Shown piece after piece: positions 26,845 to 36,413 of a stretch of DNA of 64,000 nt. Where the stretch lies: positions 1 to 64,000 of the forward strand of contig MPNJ01000003.1 of assembly GCA_002238965.1 (NCBI GenBank). Direction: 5' to 3'. The notes below the pieces were generated by a model. The model was not told the DNA's origin, made no database searches, and saw only the letters and a program-made list of their open reading frames with translations. The translations under genes and the position numbers were made by a program. Position 1 is the first letter of the stretch. Every line of letters begins with the position of its first letter. This DNA comes from Nitrospinae bacterium bin107. Lineage in GTDB: Bacteria > UBA8248.

Positions 26845-28302
26845 GTGTCACCAACGCCTAGTGAAACATTGTGCCAATTTTCCCATGACTTGGCATTTTA
26901 TGACATCCCTACCGCAGTAGTTCACAAAGCGAAATTATTGATCCTTGATTTTCTAGGGATTGCTCTTGCAGCTTGTTCCATGGAAATTGACAAACCCTTG
27001 CGTGCAATGGCGATAGCTATGACGGGGAATATTCCGGCCACAGAAAACACCTCTTATGATTCGGGACCTTGCAGCACTATAGGAGAGAAGTATCGAATGC
27101 CCGCGGCCACCGCAGCTTTTTTGAATGGTGCTCTGGGTCATTCACTCGATTTTGACGATACACACGCAAAATCAATCATTCACACAGCAGCGCCTGTCGT
27201 GCCAGCGGCTTTCGCAGGAGCAGAAGTATTCCAGAAAAAAGGACAAGATATGATTCGAGCATGCGCGGCCGGGTTCGAATCGGAAATTAGAATAGGGTTA
27301 GCTGCTCCAGGTAAATTTCATGCCCGCGGTTTCCATATGACCGCAATAGCCGGCACTTTTGGCGCCGCCATAGCCTATGCGCTTCAAAGTGGGCTAAGCG
27401 CCGAAAGAATGAACTGGTCACTTGGTATATGTGGAAGCATGGCTGCCGGGCTCTTTGAATATTTGGAAAACGGGAGTCCAGTAAAGGCGCTTCATCCCGG
27501 TTGGGCGGCGCATGGCGGTATTTGTTCCACGATTCTCGCAGACAATGACTTCTCCGGTCCACAAACTGTTCTTGAGGGCAGATTCGGCTTGCTGAAGAGC
27601 CACTTAGGTGATGAAGAATTCGAAGTAGAAGCACTTACACGAGGGCTGGGTGAAATCTGGGAAACCTTGGCCACAGGCTTCAAGCCCTATCCTTGCGGCC
27701 ATGTGATTCATTCGTTTTTGGATGCCGGATTGCGCCTCAAAGAACGTGAAAAAATACATCACGCCAAAATTAAAAACATCGTTTGTCATGCAGCCAAGGG
27801 GGCAATCGACCTGGTGCTTGATCCGATAGAGGTAAAGCGAAAACCTCGTGGTGAATACGACGCAAAATTCTCTTTGCCTTATTGTTTGGCGAGTATTTTT
27901 GTGAGGGGTAGGTGTGGAGTAGAAGATTTCGATAAACGCGCGATTGAAGACTCCACAGTATTAGCACTGGCGAATAAGGTTTCTTTTGCTCAAGATGATT
28001 CACAGGATTTTCCGAGATTTTTCCCCGGGGTTGTTGAAGTTCGTCTTGATGATGGGAGCACGTTTTTCGAGGAGGAAAAACATCAAAGAGGGTGCCCAGA
28101 AAATCCATTCACTGACGATGATGTTTATGAGAAATTCAAGGACAATGCCCAGCGCAGTCTCTCATCTGTAGAGGCAGATAATTTGAAGGCGATGGTGATG
28201 AGCCTCGAGGATTTGGAGGACGTAAATGGTATAGGTGAATTGTTAAGAAGTGCAACTAATCATAGAGTGGATCCTCGATCACTGTTACAAAATCCGGCAT
28301 AA
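26845..28302 (+). CDS. MmgE/PrpD-family protein
   Basis: A 485-residue member of the family that includes 2-methylcitrate dehydratase PrpD and cis-aconitate decarboxylase. The diagnostic stretch LGHSLDFDDTHAKSIIHTAAPVVPAA lies at about 95-120, with YPCGHVIHSFLDA in the second half. The start is GTG with GGGAG upstream. Its end overlaps the end of the convergent ABC ATPase gene by 47 bases. Many family members outside PrpD have unknown substrates. Confidence 0.9.
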   Translation: MSPTPSETLCQFSHDLAFYDIPTAVVHKAKLLILDFLGIALAACSMEIDKPLRAMAIAMTGNIPATENTSYDSGPCSTIGEKYRMPAATAAFLNGALGHSLDFDDTHAKSIIHTAAPVVPAAFAGAEVFQKKGQDMIRACAAGFESEIRIGLAAPGKFHARGFHMTAIAGTFGAAIAYALQSGLSAERMNWSLGICGSMAAGLFEYLENGSPVKALHPGWAAHGGICSTILADNDFSGPQTVLEGRFGLLKSHLGDEEFEVEALTRGLGEIWETLATGFKPYPCGHVIHSFLDAGLRLKEREKIHHAKIKNIVCHAAKGAIDLVLDPIEVKRKPRGEYDAKFSLPYCLASIFVRGRCGVEDFDKRAIEDSTVLALANKVSFAQDDSQDFPRFFPGVVEVRLDDGSTFFEEEKHQRGCPENPFTDDDVYEKFKDNAQRSLSSVEADNLKAMVMSLEDLEDVNGIGELLRSATNHRVDPRSLLQNPA

Positions 28303-29329
28303 TGCGGAACCTGATCTCTTCACCTACATCTACCCTTAGATTAGGGTGTACACGCATTTTCAGCCGGTGTCCCTTGCCTATTTCATCGATTATTTCGACT
28401 TCCAACGAGATTGATTGTCCCACATAGCGAATAGTACAAACCTTCGCCCCAAAGGGACCGTTTTGGTCGATTTCAAAACTCTCAGGCCTGACGGATATAA
28501 AAGCATCCGTGCCGAATTCGAGGTTTCGCATGGAGAGACATGGAACTGGCCCAATGCTCGTCATCACCTCATCATAACCGGCCGATAAAACGATACCTTG
28601 TAAAATATTTGTCTGTCCGACAAAACGAGCAGCGAATTCCGTAGCGGGGAATTGGTAAATTTCACGAGGCGAGCCGCCTTGTTCAACTTTTCCATTTCGC
28701 ATGATTAAAATATGGTCGGCCATATACATCGCTTCTTGCGGATCATGAGTGACCATTAACGTGGTAACACCCATTTGCTTAATCAATTTCAGCGTATCTT
28801 CGCGCACCTGGACTCGCAGGTTGATGTCAAGCCCGGAAAATGGTTCATCCAAAAGCAGAAGCCGAGGGAGAGGCGCCAATGCCCGAAGCAGGGCAACGCG
28901 CTGTTGCTGGCCTCCTGAAAGGGTATGGGGGTAAGCATCTGTTAATTCTACGATATCCATTTGGATCATGGTTCTTTGTATTTCAGCCATTATTTCTGGT
29001 GAAGGCTTATTGAAGCCGAAGGTGATGTTTTGCAATACATTCAAGTGGGGGAAGAGAGCATAATCCTGAAACATGAACCCCACATTTCTCATTTCCGGAG
29101 GCGTCTCAATTCCACTTGCGGGATCGGATATCACATTTTCGTCGAGGCGAATCCTTCCAGATTGCAGAGAAGTCAGCCCAGCCACCAAACGCAATAATGT
29201 CGTCTTGCCACATCCAGAAGGCCCCAGCAGGCACGCAACCTCACCCTCTTCGACAGTCAAGGATAAGTATTCGATTACTCCTTTGTCGCCATATGAATGT
29301 GAAATTTTTTCAATATCGAGTTTGGCCAT
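28256..29329 (-). CDS. Ferric-iron ABC transporter ATP-binding protein (FbpC-like)
   Basis: A 357-residue ABC ATPase. Walker A GPSGCGKTT is near residue 39, signature LSGGQQQRVALLRAL near 138 and Walker B LLLLDEPFSGLD near 158, followed by the switch His (MVTHDPQEAMYMAD). A C-terminal TOBE-like domain fills residues 240-357. It is the last gene of the regulator-SBP-permease-ATPase series on the minus strand. Iron specificity is inferred from the partner binding protein and regulator. Confidence 0.92.
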   Translation of the reverse strand: MAKLDIEKISHSYGDKGVIEYLSLTVEEGEVACLLGPSGCGKTTLLRLVAGLTSLQSGRIRLDENVISDPASGIETPPEMRNVGFMFQDYALFPHLNVLQNITFGFNKPSPEIMAEIQRTMIQMDIVELTDAYPHTLSGGQQQRVALLRALAPLPRLLLLDEPFSGLDINLRVQVREDTLKLIKQMGVTTLMVTHDPQEAMYMADHILIMRNGKVEQGGSPREIYQFPATEFAARFVGQTNILQGIVLSAGYDEVMTSIGPVPCLSMRNLEFGTDAFISVRPESFEIDQNGPFGAKVCTIRYVGQSISLEVEIIDEIGKGHRLKMRVHPNLRVDVGEEIRFRIMPDFVTVIEDPLYD

Positions 29330-29343
29330 TTAGAGCATGAACC

Positions 29344-31038
29344 TCATTTTCCAGCTCCAGGGCGCGCGTCTCGAATGGTGCGGCTCAAATAAACGACGGG
29401 CAATAACCCTGCCGCAACGATACTCAAAGAGCCAAGAGCGCTTTCTTCTAATAGTTCATCTGTGGCCAGTTGGTGGACTTGCGTTGCCAGCGTTTCAAAA
29501 TTAAACGGACGCAATATGATCGTCATTGGGAGTTCTTTCATCGTATCAACAAAAACCAAAATCGCTGCCGCCAGGATACCCCCACGGATCATAGGTATGT
29601 GAATACGCTTGAGGGTTCTAGCAGGCCCCAGACCCAGCGTTCGAGCGGCGCCATCCATGTTGGGCGTAATTCTCATCAGGCTGGCTTCCATCGTGCCGTA
29701 GGATAGCGCCAAAAACCGCGCCAGATATCCGTAACTAACGGCTGTGATCGTGCCGCTAAAGAACAAGCCTGATGAGATGCCAAAAGTATTGTTGAGAAAC
29801 CCTTGGATAAAAACATCCATCTTACCCATGGGAATCAGGACCCCGACGGCGAGAACCGCACCGGGCACGGCATATCCGATACTGGCGAACCGGGCAGTCG
29901 ATTTCAGCAACTTGTTATCCTTCAGGCGCACAGCATACGCAAGATAAATACCAGCCACTACGGATAAAGTTGCACTGAGGGTTGATAAGACGAGGCTATT
30001 TGAAAGAATGGAATAAAAATCACGTGAAATGCTTTCTTCATAAAAGCCCCATGCGTAATAGCCTAAAATACATGATGGCACTATGAAGCCGAACCCGATC
30101 GGCAACAAACAGAAGCTTACCGCGCACAACATCTTTATGCCTCGTAATTGGTAACTTGGGAGGGCTTGAAATTTAGTGGAAGTGTTAAAATATCTTTGAT
30201 TGCTGCGCGATTTTCTCTCCGCCCACAAAAGAAGCAAGACAAAACAAAGAGCGACAACGGCAAGTTGAGCAGCGCCTGATAGATTATTCATGTTAAGCCA
30301 CACGTCAAAGATTCCAGCCGTGAGCGTCTCAACTGCAAAGAAATCAACCGTCCCAAAGTCATTCAAGGCTTCCATCAGAACCAGACTCACGCCGATGATC
30401 AGCGATGGTCGTGCCGAGGGCAGGGCGATGGAAAAAAAACTTTGCCATGCGGTTTTGCCCAAAGTTCTGCTCACCTCCAATATGCAAACCGATTGCTGCA
30501 CAAAAGCGACGCGCGCGAGCAGGTAGACATAAGGGTAAAGCGTGACTGTCATCACAAAAATTGCGCCGCCGAGAGAACGTATCTCCGGAAACCAGTAGTC
30601 TCGACTTGATTCCCACCCAAAGATAGCTCGCAATAACGTCTGCACCGGGCCCGCATACTCAAAAACGTCGGTATACACATAGGCCACAACATACGCGGGC
30701 ATCGCCAGGGGCAGGAGGAGCGCCCATTCAAATATTCGTCGTCCCGGGAATCGGCAAAGAGTCACCAACCAAGCGGTGCCGGCTCCGATGAGCAACGTAC
30801 CTATGCCTACTCCCAGCATCAGTCCGATGGTGGTAATCACATAGCGTGACAATACAGTTGTGAGCAGGTGATGCCAGATGTCACCACTAGGCTGCAGGGC
30901 GAGATAGCTTACCGATAGAAGAGGAGCCGCAATGAACAATGCGAGCAGAAGGGTTCCAATCGTCCAGAAATCTACTTGAAACCTTTTAGCCAAACGCCTA
31001 GGGAAGGCTACTATGTTTAATCCAGCACCTGCACTCAT
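29344..31038 (-). CDS. Ferric-iron ABC transporter permease (FbpB-like)
   Basis: A 564-residue fused permease with about 12 membrane helices and two ABC-permease core domains. EAA-type loops are visible: ASRTLGKTAWQSFFSIALPSARPSLIIG in the first half (EVSRTLGKT) and GAARTLGLGPARTLKRIHIPMIRGG in the second. This doubled form is typical of FbpB/SfuB iron transporters. It sits 14 bases before the ATPase gene. Confidence 0.92.
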   Translation of the reverse strand: MSAGAGLNIVAFPRRLAKRFQVDFWTIGTLLLALFIAAPLLSVSYLALQPSGDIWHHLLTTVLSRYVITTIGLMLGVGIGTLLIGAGTAWLVTLCRFPGRRIFEWALLLPLAMPAYVVAYVYTDVFEYAGPVQTLLRAIFGWESSRDYWFPEIRSLGGAIFVMTVTLYPYVYLLARVAFVQQSVCILEVSRTLGKTAWQSFFSIALPSARPSLIIGVSLVLMEALNDFGTVDFFAVETLTAGIFDVWLNMNNLSGAAQLAVVALCFVLLLLWAERKSRSNQRYFNTSTKFQALPSYQLRGIKMLCAVSFCLLPIGFGFIVPSCILGYYAWGFYEESISRDFYSILSNSLVLSTLSATLSVVAGIYLAYAVRLKDNKLLKSTARFASIGYAVPGAVLAVGVLIPMGKMDVFIQGFLNNTFGISSGLFFSGTITAVSYGYLARFLALSYGTMEASLMRITPNMDGAARTLGLGPARTLKRIHIPMIRGGILAAAILVFVDTMKELPMTIILRPFNFETLATQVHQLATDELLEESALGSLSIVAAGLLPVVYLSRTIRDARPGAGK

Positions 31039-31101
31039 GCCATCCCTGCCACAAGACTTACTTCAAGTAATCGCCTCTCGGAATCTCTTGATAAACAAAG
31101 A

Positions 31102-31148
31102 CCCCAAAAGCCTTTGTATCTGTAACCAGAATACTAAGACTTTTGGGG
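31102..31148 (-). terminator. Hairpin between iron-binding protein and permease genes
   Basis: CCCCAAAAG and CTTTTGGGG form a 9-bp perfect stem about 30 bases apart. On the minus strand it is followed by TCTTTGTTT. It probably acts as a leaky terminator that lowers permease/ATPase expression relative to the binding protein, common in ABC operons. Confidence 0.6.
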
Positions 31149-31163
31149 CCTAGATACTAGCTG

Positions 31164-32234
31164 CTAATTACTGGGACTGAAGTTGTTGTAATCTACCTTG
31201 TCCACCAGTTTGGAGGCGATAGCCCGCTTATTCGCCACTTTGGCCAAATTGATTGTATCGGCCTTGAATTTTCCCCATGAATAGACGAGTGGGTGGGTCT
31301 TCACGCCCTTTTTCAACGGATATTCATAATTCTGCTCGGCGTAGAGTTTCTGCGCGTATTCGCCACTCAAGTACTCGATGAGGCGAACCGCGTTTTTCCG
31401 GTTTTTCGCATGCTTGGCAACGGCGGCGCCGCTGATGTTGACGTGCGCGCCCCTGTCCTTTTGATTCGGAAATACGATGTATACGGCTTTCGCCCATTCT
31501 CTTTGAACTTTCTTTTTCTTGTTGGTTGCCATTTTCGCCATGTAATACGTATTGGCCAAAGCGAGATCGCATTCACCTGCATGAATGGCTTTCGCTTGCG
31601 CACGATCGTTGCCGCTGGGCTTACGGGCGAGGTTGGACTTGAGGGCCATCAACCATTTCTTGGCTTTCGCTTCGCCCGAGTGTGCCACTATGGAAGCGAA
31701 CAAGGATACGTTGTAAACGTGTTTTCCCGAACGCGTACAAATTCTGCCTTTCCATTTGGGGTCGGCCAGATCCTCATAGCGGGTGATTGCTCCCGGCTTT
31801 ACGCGCTTTTTGCTGGCATAGATGACGCGTCCGCGCAGCGTGAGACCAAACCAGTGGCCTTTTGGATGTCGATAGGAGGAGGGGATATTCTGCTCCAATA
31901 CTTTCGACTGCACGGGCTGCAGCAATCCCGCCTTATCCATGTCGTGGAGACGACCAATGTCCACAGTCAACACGGCATCTGCCGCCCCTGGTGTCGCCTT
32001 GATTTTCTCGAGCATACCTTTTTTCGCAAAAACGATATTGGTCTTGATGCCCGTTTTTTCAGTGAACGCTTTCAGAATCGGCTTGATGAGAAAAGGCTGC
32101 CGATAAGAATAGAGGTTTACGACCTCTTCGGCGTTGGCCGTGGTCTTGCCCAATGCCAGAATAGCCAAGATGACGAACATGGAAATTCCAACGTACATCC
32201 TCGTACACTTTGCTCGGTTTAGTGCTGCAAACAT
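31164..32234 (-). CDS. Ferric-iron ABC transporter substrate-binding protein (FbpA/FutA-like)
   Basis: A 356-residue periplasmic receptor with signal peptide (about 13-35, ending TTANA) and mature start EEVVNLYSYRQPFLIKPIL. The adjacent tyrosines Tyr230-Tyr231 (LANTYYMAKM) match the iron-coordinating pair of FbpA/FutA proteins, and Tyr42/Tyr44 are near the N-terminus as in those families. It lies between the regulator gene upstream and the permease downstream. Confidence 0.9.
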   Translation of the reverse strand: MFAALNRAKCTRMYVGISMFVILAILALGKTTANAEEVVNLYSYRQPFLIKPILKAFTEKTGIKTNIVFAKKGMLEKIKATPGAADAVLTVDIGRLHDMDKAGLLQPVQSKVLEQNIPSSYRHPKGHWFGLTLRGRVIYASKKRVKPGAITRYEDLADPKWKGRICTRSGKHVYNVSLFASIVAHSGEAKAKKWLMALKSNLARKPSGNDRAQAKAIHAGECDLALANTYYMAKMATNKKKKVQREWAKAVYIVFPNQKDRGAHVNISGAAVAKHAKNRKNAVRLIEYLSGEYAQKLYAEQNYEYPLKKGVKTHPLVYSWGKFKADTINLAKVANKRAIASKLVDKVDYNNFSPSN

Positions 32235-32325
32235 AAGTTCCGTCTCCTGTGTAGCGTAGCGGCCATTTGGCGGGGTTACGTGAAGTTGGCTTCAGGGTGA
32301 GCCGGGGCACACAAACCCGTAAATT

Positions 32326-32880
32326 TCAGACTCGTCTTTTTGATTGTTTTATTTTTTGGGACATATCGTCGAAATCGATGACGCTGATGTCGCAGTGGTA
32401 AGAACATGTCGGGCACGTATCGACACTCTCGCACGAGCGGCGAAACTGATGGAATTTCTCCAGGATTTCCTGATTACCGTGCTCTTCGAAAAAGCGCAGG
32501 AGATCCAGAAACCGGTCTATGGAGTTGCCGCTCACGTAATGCTCCATCACGCAGGCGTCGACAAAGGCTTGTTCTTCTTCTACTCCCAATACGTCTATGA
32601 GGAAGTGCATTAGGATAGAGAATTTGCCCGATACGCTCTTAGCCCGTTTAGCGCCTTCTTCCGTTAAAAGAATGCTTTCGTAGACACGATGAGATACCAG
32701 TCCATTGGAGCGGAGTGTCTTTACGGCGGCAGAAACGGCCGGTTTCGCCACACCCAGCATGGAGGCGATATCCGTTACGCGCGCGTAACCTTTACTCTCC
32801 TGAAGGTCGAATATGGCGCGAAGATAATGTTCCAGACTGGGCGAAAGAGAACCGCGCGAATGTTGTGGCTGTGGAGTCAT
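32326..32880 (-). CDS. DtxR/MntR-family metal-dependent repressor
   Basis: A 184-residue regulator. The winged helix-turn-helix covers about residues 12-75 (SPSLEHYLRAIFDLQESKGYARVTDIASMLGVAKPAVSAAVKTLRSNGLV), followed by the dimerisation/metal domain with LGVEEEQAFVDACVMEHYVS (Glu/Cys/His ligands). In place of an SH3-like domain it has a Cys-rich stretch SCESVDTCPTCSYHCD (about 148-163). It heads the ferric ABC genes on the same strand and probably represses them, and itself, when metal is plentiful. Confidence 0.9.
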   Translation of the reverse strand: MTPQPQHSRGSLSPSLEHYLRAIFDLQESKGYARVTDIASMLGVAKPAVSAAVKTLRSNGLVSHRVYESILLTEEGAKRAKSVSGKFSILMHFLIDVLGVEEEQAFVDACVMEHYVSGNSIDRFLDLLRFFEEHGNQEILEKFHQFRRSCESVDTCPTCSYHCDISVIDFDDMSQKIKQSKRRV

Positions 32881-32900
32881 AGTTTAAATCCCTTTGGAAA

Positions 32901-32949
32901 TTGAATATTCAATTGTTGTGGTTAGGCAATAATGTTAATCACAATTAAC
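32901..32949. promoter_or_regulatory. Inverted repeats upstream of the DtxR-type regulator
   Basis: Two palindromes lie 21 to 54 bases before the regulator start: TTGAATATTCAA (32901-32912, perfect) and GTTAATCACAATTAAC (32934-32949, 6-bp arms, 4-base spacer). Their position and symmetry suit a DtxR/MntR-type autoregulatory operator. No promoter boxes could be fixed with certainty. Confidence 0.45.
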
Positions 32950-33048
32950 AATGTTGCAAAGTATTTACCGATTGTCAATATAGAAATGGGAAATTTTTCG
33001 AATTATTTTGCAGATATTCAATGCAGGGTAAAAAAATTACAAATCTGA

Positions 33049-33993
33049 CTATCTCGCTTCTTGCAATAAAGGTTGAATAGCGCCCCTTACACCCGCCCAT
33101 TCTCCCAATTTGCCCAAAACTACTTTTGATGAACTGCTCGATTGTTCGAAAGACCTCTCCTCCCAAGCCATCCGGGCAGTTGGCAGGAAATGTTCTTTCG
33201 CGTTCACCAGCCCTCCCACGAGAACGATTCTTTCCGGATTCAGCAAATTCATGATGTTGGCGATTCCAATTCCGAGCGCATAACCGCCATTTTCCCAGAT
33301 TGTTCTTGCTTCAAGGTTCCCGGAGTCAGCCAGTTCGGATAAGCTTGCAGGTGAAATTTTATCAATCAACCCGATAGCGGAATCCGGGTATCGTTCCGTA
33401 TGGTTCCTGGCGTCTCTTTCCAGAGCCCAGCCCGAAAAATAAGCTTCCAGGCACCCGCGGGAGCCACAAGTACACGGCTTGCCGTTTGATTCGATTGCCA
33501 TGTGGCCGATTTCTCCCGCCATTCCAGATGCCCCCCCCCAGATTTCTCCATTTTGCACAAATCCTCCTCCCACACCGGTGCCTAGCGTGAGAATGAACAT
33601 GCTCTCGCATCCTACGCCCGCGCCAGCGAAAAATTCCCCCAAGGCAGCGGCATTCGCATCGTTCATCATCTGTGGCGGAATAGGGGAGAAGGAATCTTCC
33701 AACATCCCGAGAAGGGGAACTCCACAAAGAGCGGGCAAGTTGGGAGAGTCGATTACTTTGCCGGCATCCAGGTCCAGAACGCCTGCAACAGCAACCCCGA
33801 TGCCTTTGAGATGTTTATTCGAAGAGAGGGATTTTGTGGCATCCTTGAATAAATCGAGGTAATCTTCCGGCCTAAGACACCGCTGCGTATCCATGGAGCA
33901 GCGCTCTTGTAATTCTCCATCCAAACCGAATGATGATGCCTTGAGAAAAGAACCCCCGAGATCGAAGCCAACATAGATTTCGTTGCCGGGCAA
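33049..33993 (-). CDS. ROK-family sugar kinase/regulator-type protein
   Basis: A 314-residue ROK protein without an N-terminal DNA-binding domain, so a kinase (glucokinase or N-acyl-hexosamine kinase type) is likely. The ATP-binding start is YVGFDLGGSFLKASSFG. Other motifs are NDANAAALGEF, LGTGVGGGFV and EIGHMAIESNGKPCTCGSRGCLEAYFSG, whose His and three Cys form the ROK zinc site. It runs on the minus strand, after (upstream of) the DtxR-type gene by 168 bases. Confidence 0.92.
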   Translation of the reverse strand: MPGNEIYVGFDLGGSFLKASSFGLDGELQERCSMDTQRCLRPEDYLDLFKDATKSLSSNKHLKGIGVAVAGVLDLDAGKVIDSPNLPALCGVPLLGMLEDSFSPIPPQMMNDANAAALGEFFAGAGVGCESMFILTLGTGVGGGFVQNGEIWGGASGMAGEIGHMAIESNGKPCTCGSRGCLEAYFSGWALERDARNHTERYPDSAIGLIDKISPASLSELADSGNLEARTIWENGGYALGIGIANIMNLLNPERIVLVGGLVNAKEHFLPTARMAWEERSFEQSSSSSKVVLGKLGEWAGVRGAIQPLLQEAR

Positions 33994-34086
33994 TTGTCAA
34001 AACCTCAGCTCAGCCGAATTGTTGCTTTGTTTATCTGCCGTGCAGAATGCACCTGTAATGGGAATGAAAGTCGATTCAGTTCTTTT

Positions 34087-34857
34087 TCATTCATAGGCCC
34101 AGGCCGTGGAGCCGACTGCTTTAGCGAAGCGGTCATATTTCTCAGCAGACGAAACCCTGGGGACATCGCCTTTGAATTCGACTCTCGCAAAATAGCTCTC
34201 TGCATGAGAAAGCGTATCGTCCGTATCTATCATCAACGCGATGCCGCCAACATCGGGCGCCTCAGAACCAAAAACCCTAAAATAATCATCCATCACATTG
34301 CGTTTTTCGGTTATCCATCTGCCGAGATTTTCTATGCCGCTTCTGACCACGATATAATGGACCATCGGGTTTTTACGACTTCTCAGTATCGACCCTTCAG
34401 GCGCACTCGTATCCCAGACGTAACCAATCAGTCGGCTATTGAGAAAACTGGGGAACCGGGGAAATACGACATAAATACCAGCCGCCTGGTCATCAGATTC
34501 AACATTCCTCGCATCCGCGCCCTTGGGGAGTTTCGTTACTTTCCATTTCCATGAAAGAACCGGAAACTTCTTGAGATCCAGTTTGACTTCCCGGTAAATA
34601 GAAACAGACGCATTTTCGCTTCTCATGCGAAGCACTTTCGCATGTCTGTTGTAATCCCGGATCAGTCGAACATCGGCCTTTCCATGCCATACCTTGAGTG
34701 CCCACCCTTTTGGCAATTGGTCGGAATTGTTCTGAGCCGGACTCAAGGCGAAGTCCGTCACGATCATATTTCCCTTCTGGGCATACGCATGGCCAGGCAG
34801 TTGGATGGCCGCAAATATCGCCAGTGCGGCGAAAATAGCCGGATGGATATACTTCAT
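34087..34857 (-). CDS. DUF3047-family exported protein
   Basis: A 256-residue protein with a signal peptide (about 1-26, ending GHAYAQ). The body matches DUF3047 features: LKKFPVLSWKWKVTKLPKGADAR, DDQAAGIYVVFPRFPSFLNSRLIGYVWD and GGIALMIDTDDTLSHAESYFARVEF. DUF3047 has no established function; the fold resembles carbohydrate-binding jelly rolls. It has no obvious functional link to its neighbours. Confidence 0.85.
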   Translation of the reverse strand: MKYIHPAIFAALAIFAAIQLPGHAYAQKGNMIVTDFALSPAQNNSDQLPKGWALKVWHGKADVRLIRDYNRHAKVLRMRSENASVSIYREVKLDLKKFPVLSWKWKVTKLPKGADARNVESDDQAAGIYVVFPRFPSFLNSRLIGYVWDTSAPEGSILRSRKNPMVHYIVVRSGIENLGRWITEKRNVMDDYFRVFGSEAPDVGGIALMIDTDDTLSHAESYFARVEFKGDVPRVSSAEKYDRFAKAVGSTAWAYE

Positions 34858-34928
34858 CAGTATGTCCTATGGATTTCTCAACGATTGGGCGAACCGCGCT
34901 ATCACGGATAACCGCTGAGAGTTAGGCG

Positions 34929-36296
34929 TTAACAGCAATTCACTAACAAAATTACCAAATCCATTACATTGGTTCCGCTTGATCCGGTGTATACACAAGC
35001 TCTCCGGCGGCGGAGGAAATCGTGGCTGTTATTATCGCGCAAATGTGCATAAGGGTCAAGCCTTTGATTTTGTGCTGTTTTAGCTGTTTTGCCATCGACG
35101 ATCGCACCTGCGGCATCAGTTGGCCCGTCTTTTCCATCGGTGCCCGCAGCGAGAAGGCAGATGTTCTCATGGCCGCCAATCTCAATGGCGAAAGACAGAG
35201 CGAGTTCCTGGCACCTGCCACCCACACCATTTCCCAACACTCTTACTGTTGTTTCGCCGCCATACAGAAGGCATTGAGGTGAGTTTTTTTTGCGTGAATT
35301 GTCTAAAATCCCTTTGGCGTCTTCCGCGATAGATTTACCCGCGTCTTTGGCTTCGCCGCTGAGAGAATCGGATTGCACCTTCACGCTGTAGCCCATGGAT
35401 TTGGCTTTTTCGTATGCGGCTTTGATGGCGATTTTGTTGTTTGCCACTACATGGTGGCTCACACGACTGAATATCTTGTCTCCCGGAACAGGGGTATCTG
35501 GGATATCTCGCCGGCAACCAGCTTCAATCCTTTTTTTGATTGCTTCTGGCATATCACGGAACACACCGTAGCGCTGCAAGTACGCTTTAGCCTGAGAGAA
35601 CGTGGTCGAATCACCGGAAGCAGGACCTGAGCCAATCACATCCAGGGGGTCACCAATCACGTCCGATACGAGAAGAACGATCATACGGGCAGGGAATACT
35701 GTTCGGGCCAGATTACCGCCTTTAAGCTCGGACAAGTGTTTGCGCACGCAATTGAGAGCTTCTATTGGGGCGCCTGCTAGCAGCAGAGAATTCGTGACGG
35801 ATTGTTTATCCTCGAGAGAAATTCCGGGCGCAGGTGCGGGCATCAGAGCTGAGCCTCCACCGGATAACAGGAATATCACCATATCCTCTTTCCGAGCGCC
35901 GGCAGCCAATTTTTCTATTTTCCGGGAGGCTTCCAAACCTGAGCTGTCGGGTACAGGGTGCGAAGCTTCGAGAATTTCAATGGATCTACACCTTTCGCCA
36001 TAGCTATATTGGGTGACGACGGCGCCACCATCAATTCGATTTCCGAGACGCCGCTCAACCGCACGCGCCATTTGAGAGCTCGCCTTTCCCGCGCCTAAAA
36101 CGAGTATTCTCCCCGTCTCATTTAGGGATATTTTTTGTTTGCCCAAAATGAGAAAATCATTGTCCTTATCCTTTTCGACTTTCATATAACGATAAACAGC
36201 TTCACCTGCATGAACGGCATTTAATCCGGCCCGGAAGATGGCGCGCGCCTCTCTTTTTAGGGATCTTCTGCGTTTTGATTGCATATTTCGAGTCAT
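34929..36296 (-). CDS. Glycerate 2-kinase, GckA/MOFRL family
   Basis: A 455-residue kinase of the GckA (glycerate kinase type-2) family, which phosphorylates D-glycerate. Motifs: GRILVLGAGKASSQMARAVE, LLSGGGSALMPAP, NCVRKHLSELKGGNLA, SDVIGDPLDVIGSGP, GGETTVRVLG and near the end LLAAGTDGKDGPTDAAGA. Residues encoded at 34986-35015 read LRRRRACVYT, whereas the next frame there reads SAAGELVYT, the expected family sequence; the frame is restored at GTNVMDLVILL. This looks like a compensated pair of small indels. The start at 36296 is uncertain; ATG 36284 is an alternative. Confidence 0.88.
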   Translation of the reverse strand: MTRNMQSKRRRSLKREARAIFRAGLNAVHAGEAVYRYMKVEKDKDNDFLILGKQKISLNETGRILVLGAGKASSQMARAVERRLGNRIDGGAVVTQYSYGERCRSIEILEASHPVPDSSGLEASRKIEKLAAGARKEDMVIFLLSGGGSALMPAPAPGISLEDKQSVTNSLLLAGAPIEALNCVRKHLSELKGGNLARTVFPARMIVLLVSDVIGDPLDVIGSGPASGDSTTFSQAKAYLQRYGVFRDMPEAIKKRIEAGCRRDIPDTPVPGDKIFSRVSHHVVANNKIAIKAAYEKAKSMGYSVKVQSDSLSGEAKDAGKSIAEDAKGILDNSRKKNSPQCLLYGGETTVRVLGNGVGGRCQELALSFAIEIGGHENICLLAAGTDGKDGPTDAAGAIVDGKTAKTAQNQRLDPYAHLRDNNSHDFLRRRRACVYTGSSGTNVMDLVILLVNCC

Positions 36297-36413
36297 CTCA
36301 TCGATCGGTGAACAATATATGGGTGATGCTTCGCCCTTTGCCTTGATTCGATGTAATCTTGACTTTACATGAATCCAGTTATTCTTTCCTGGCAGAAAAG
36401 TAAAGGAGAAGGA

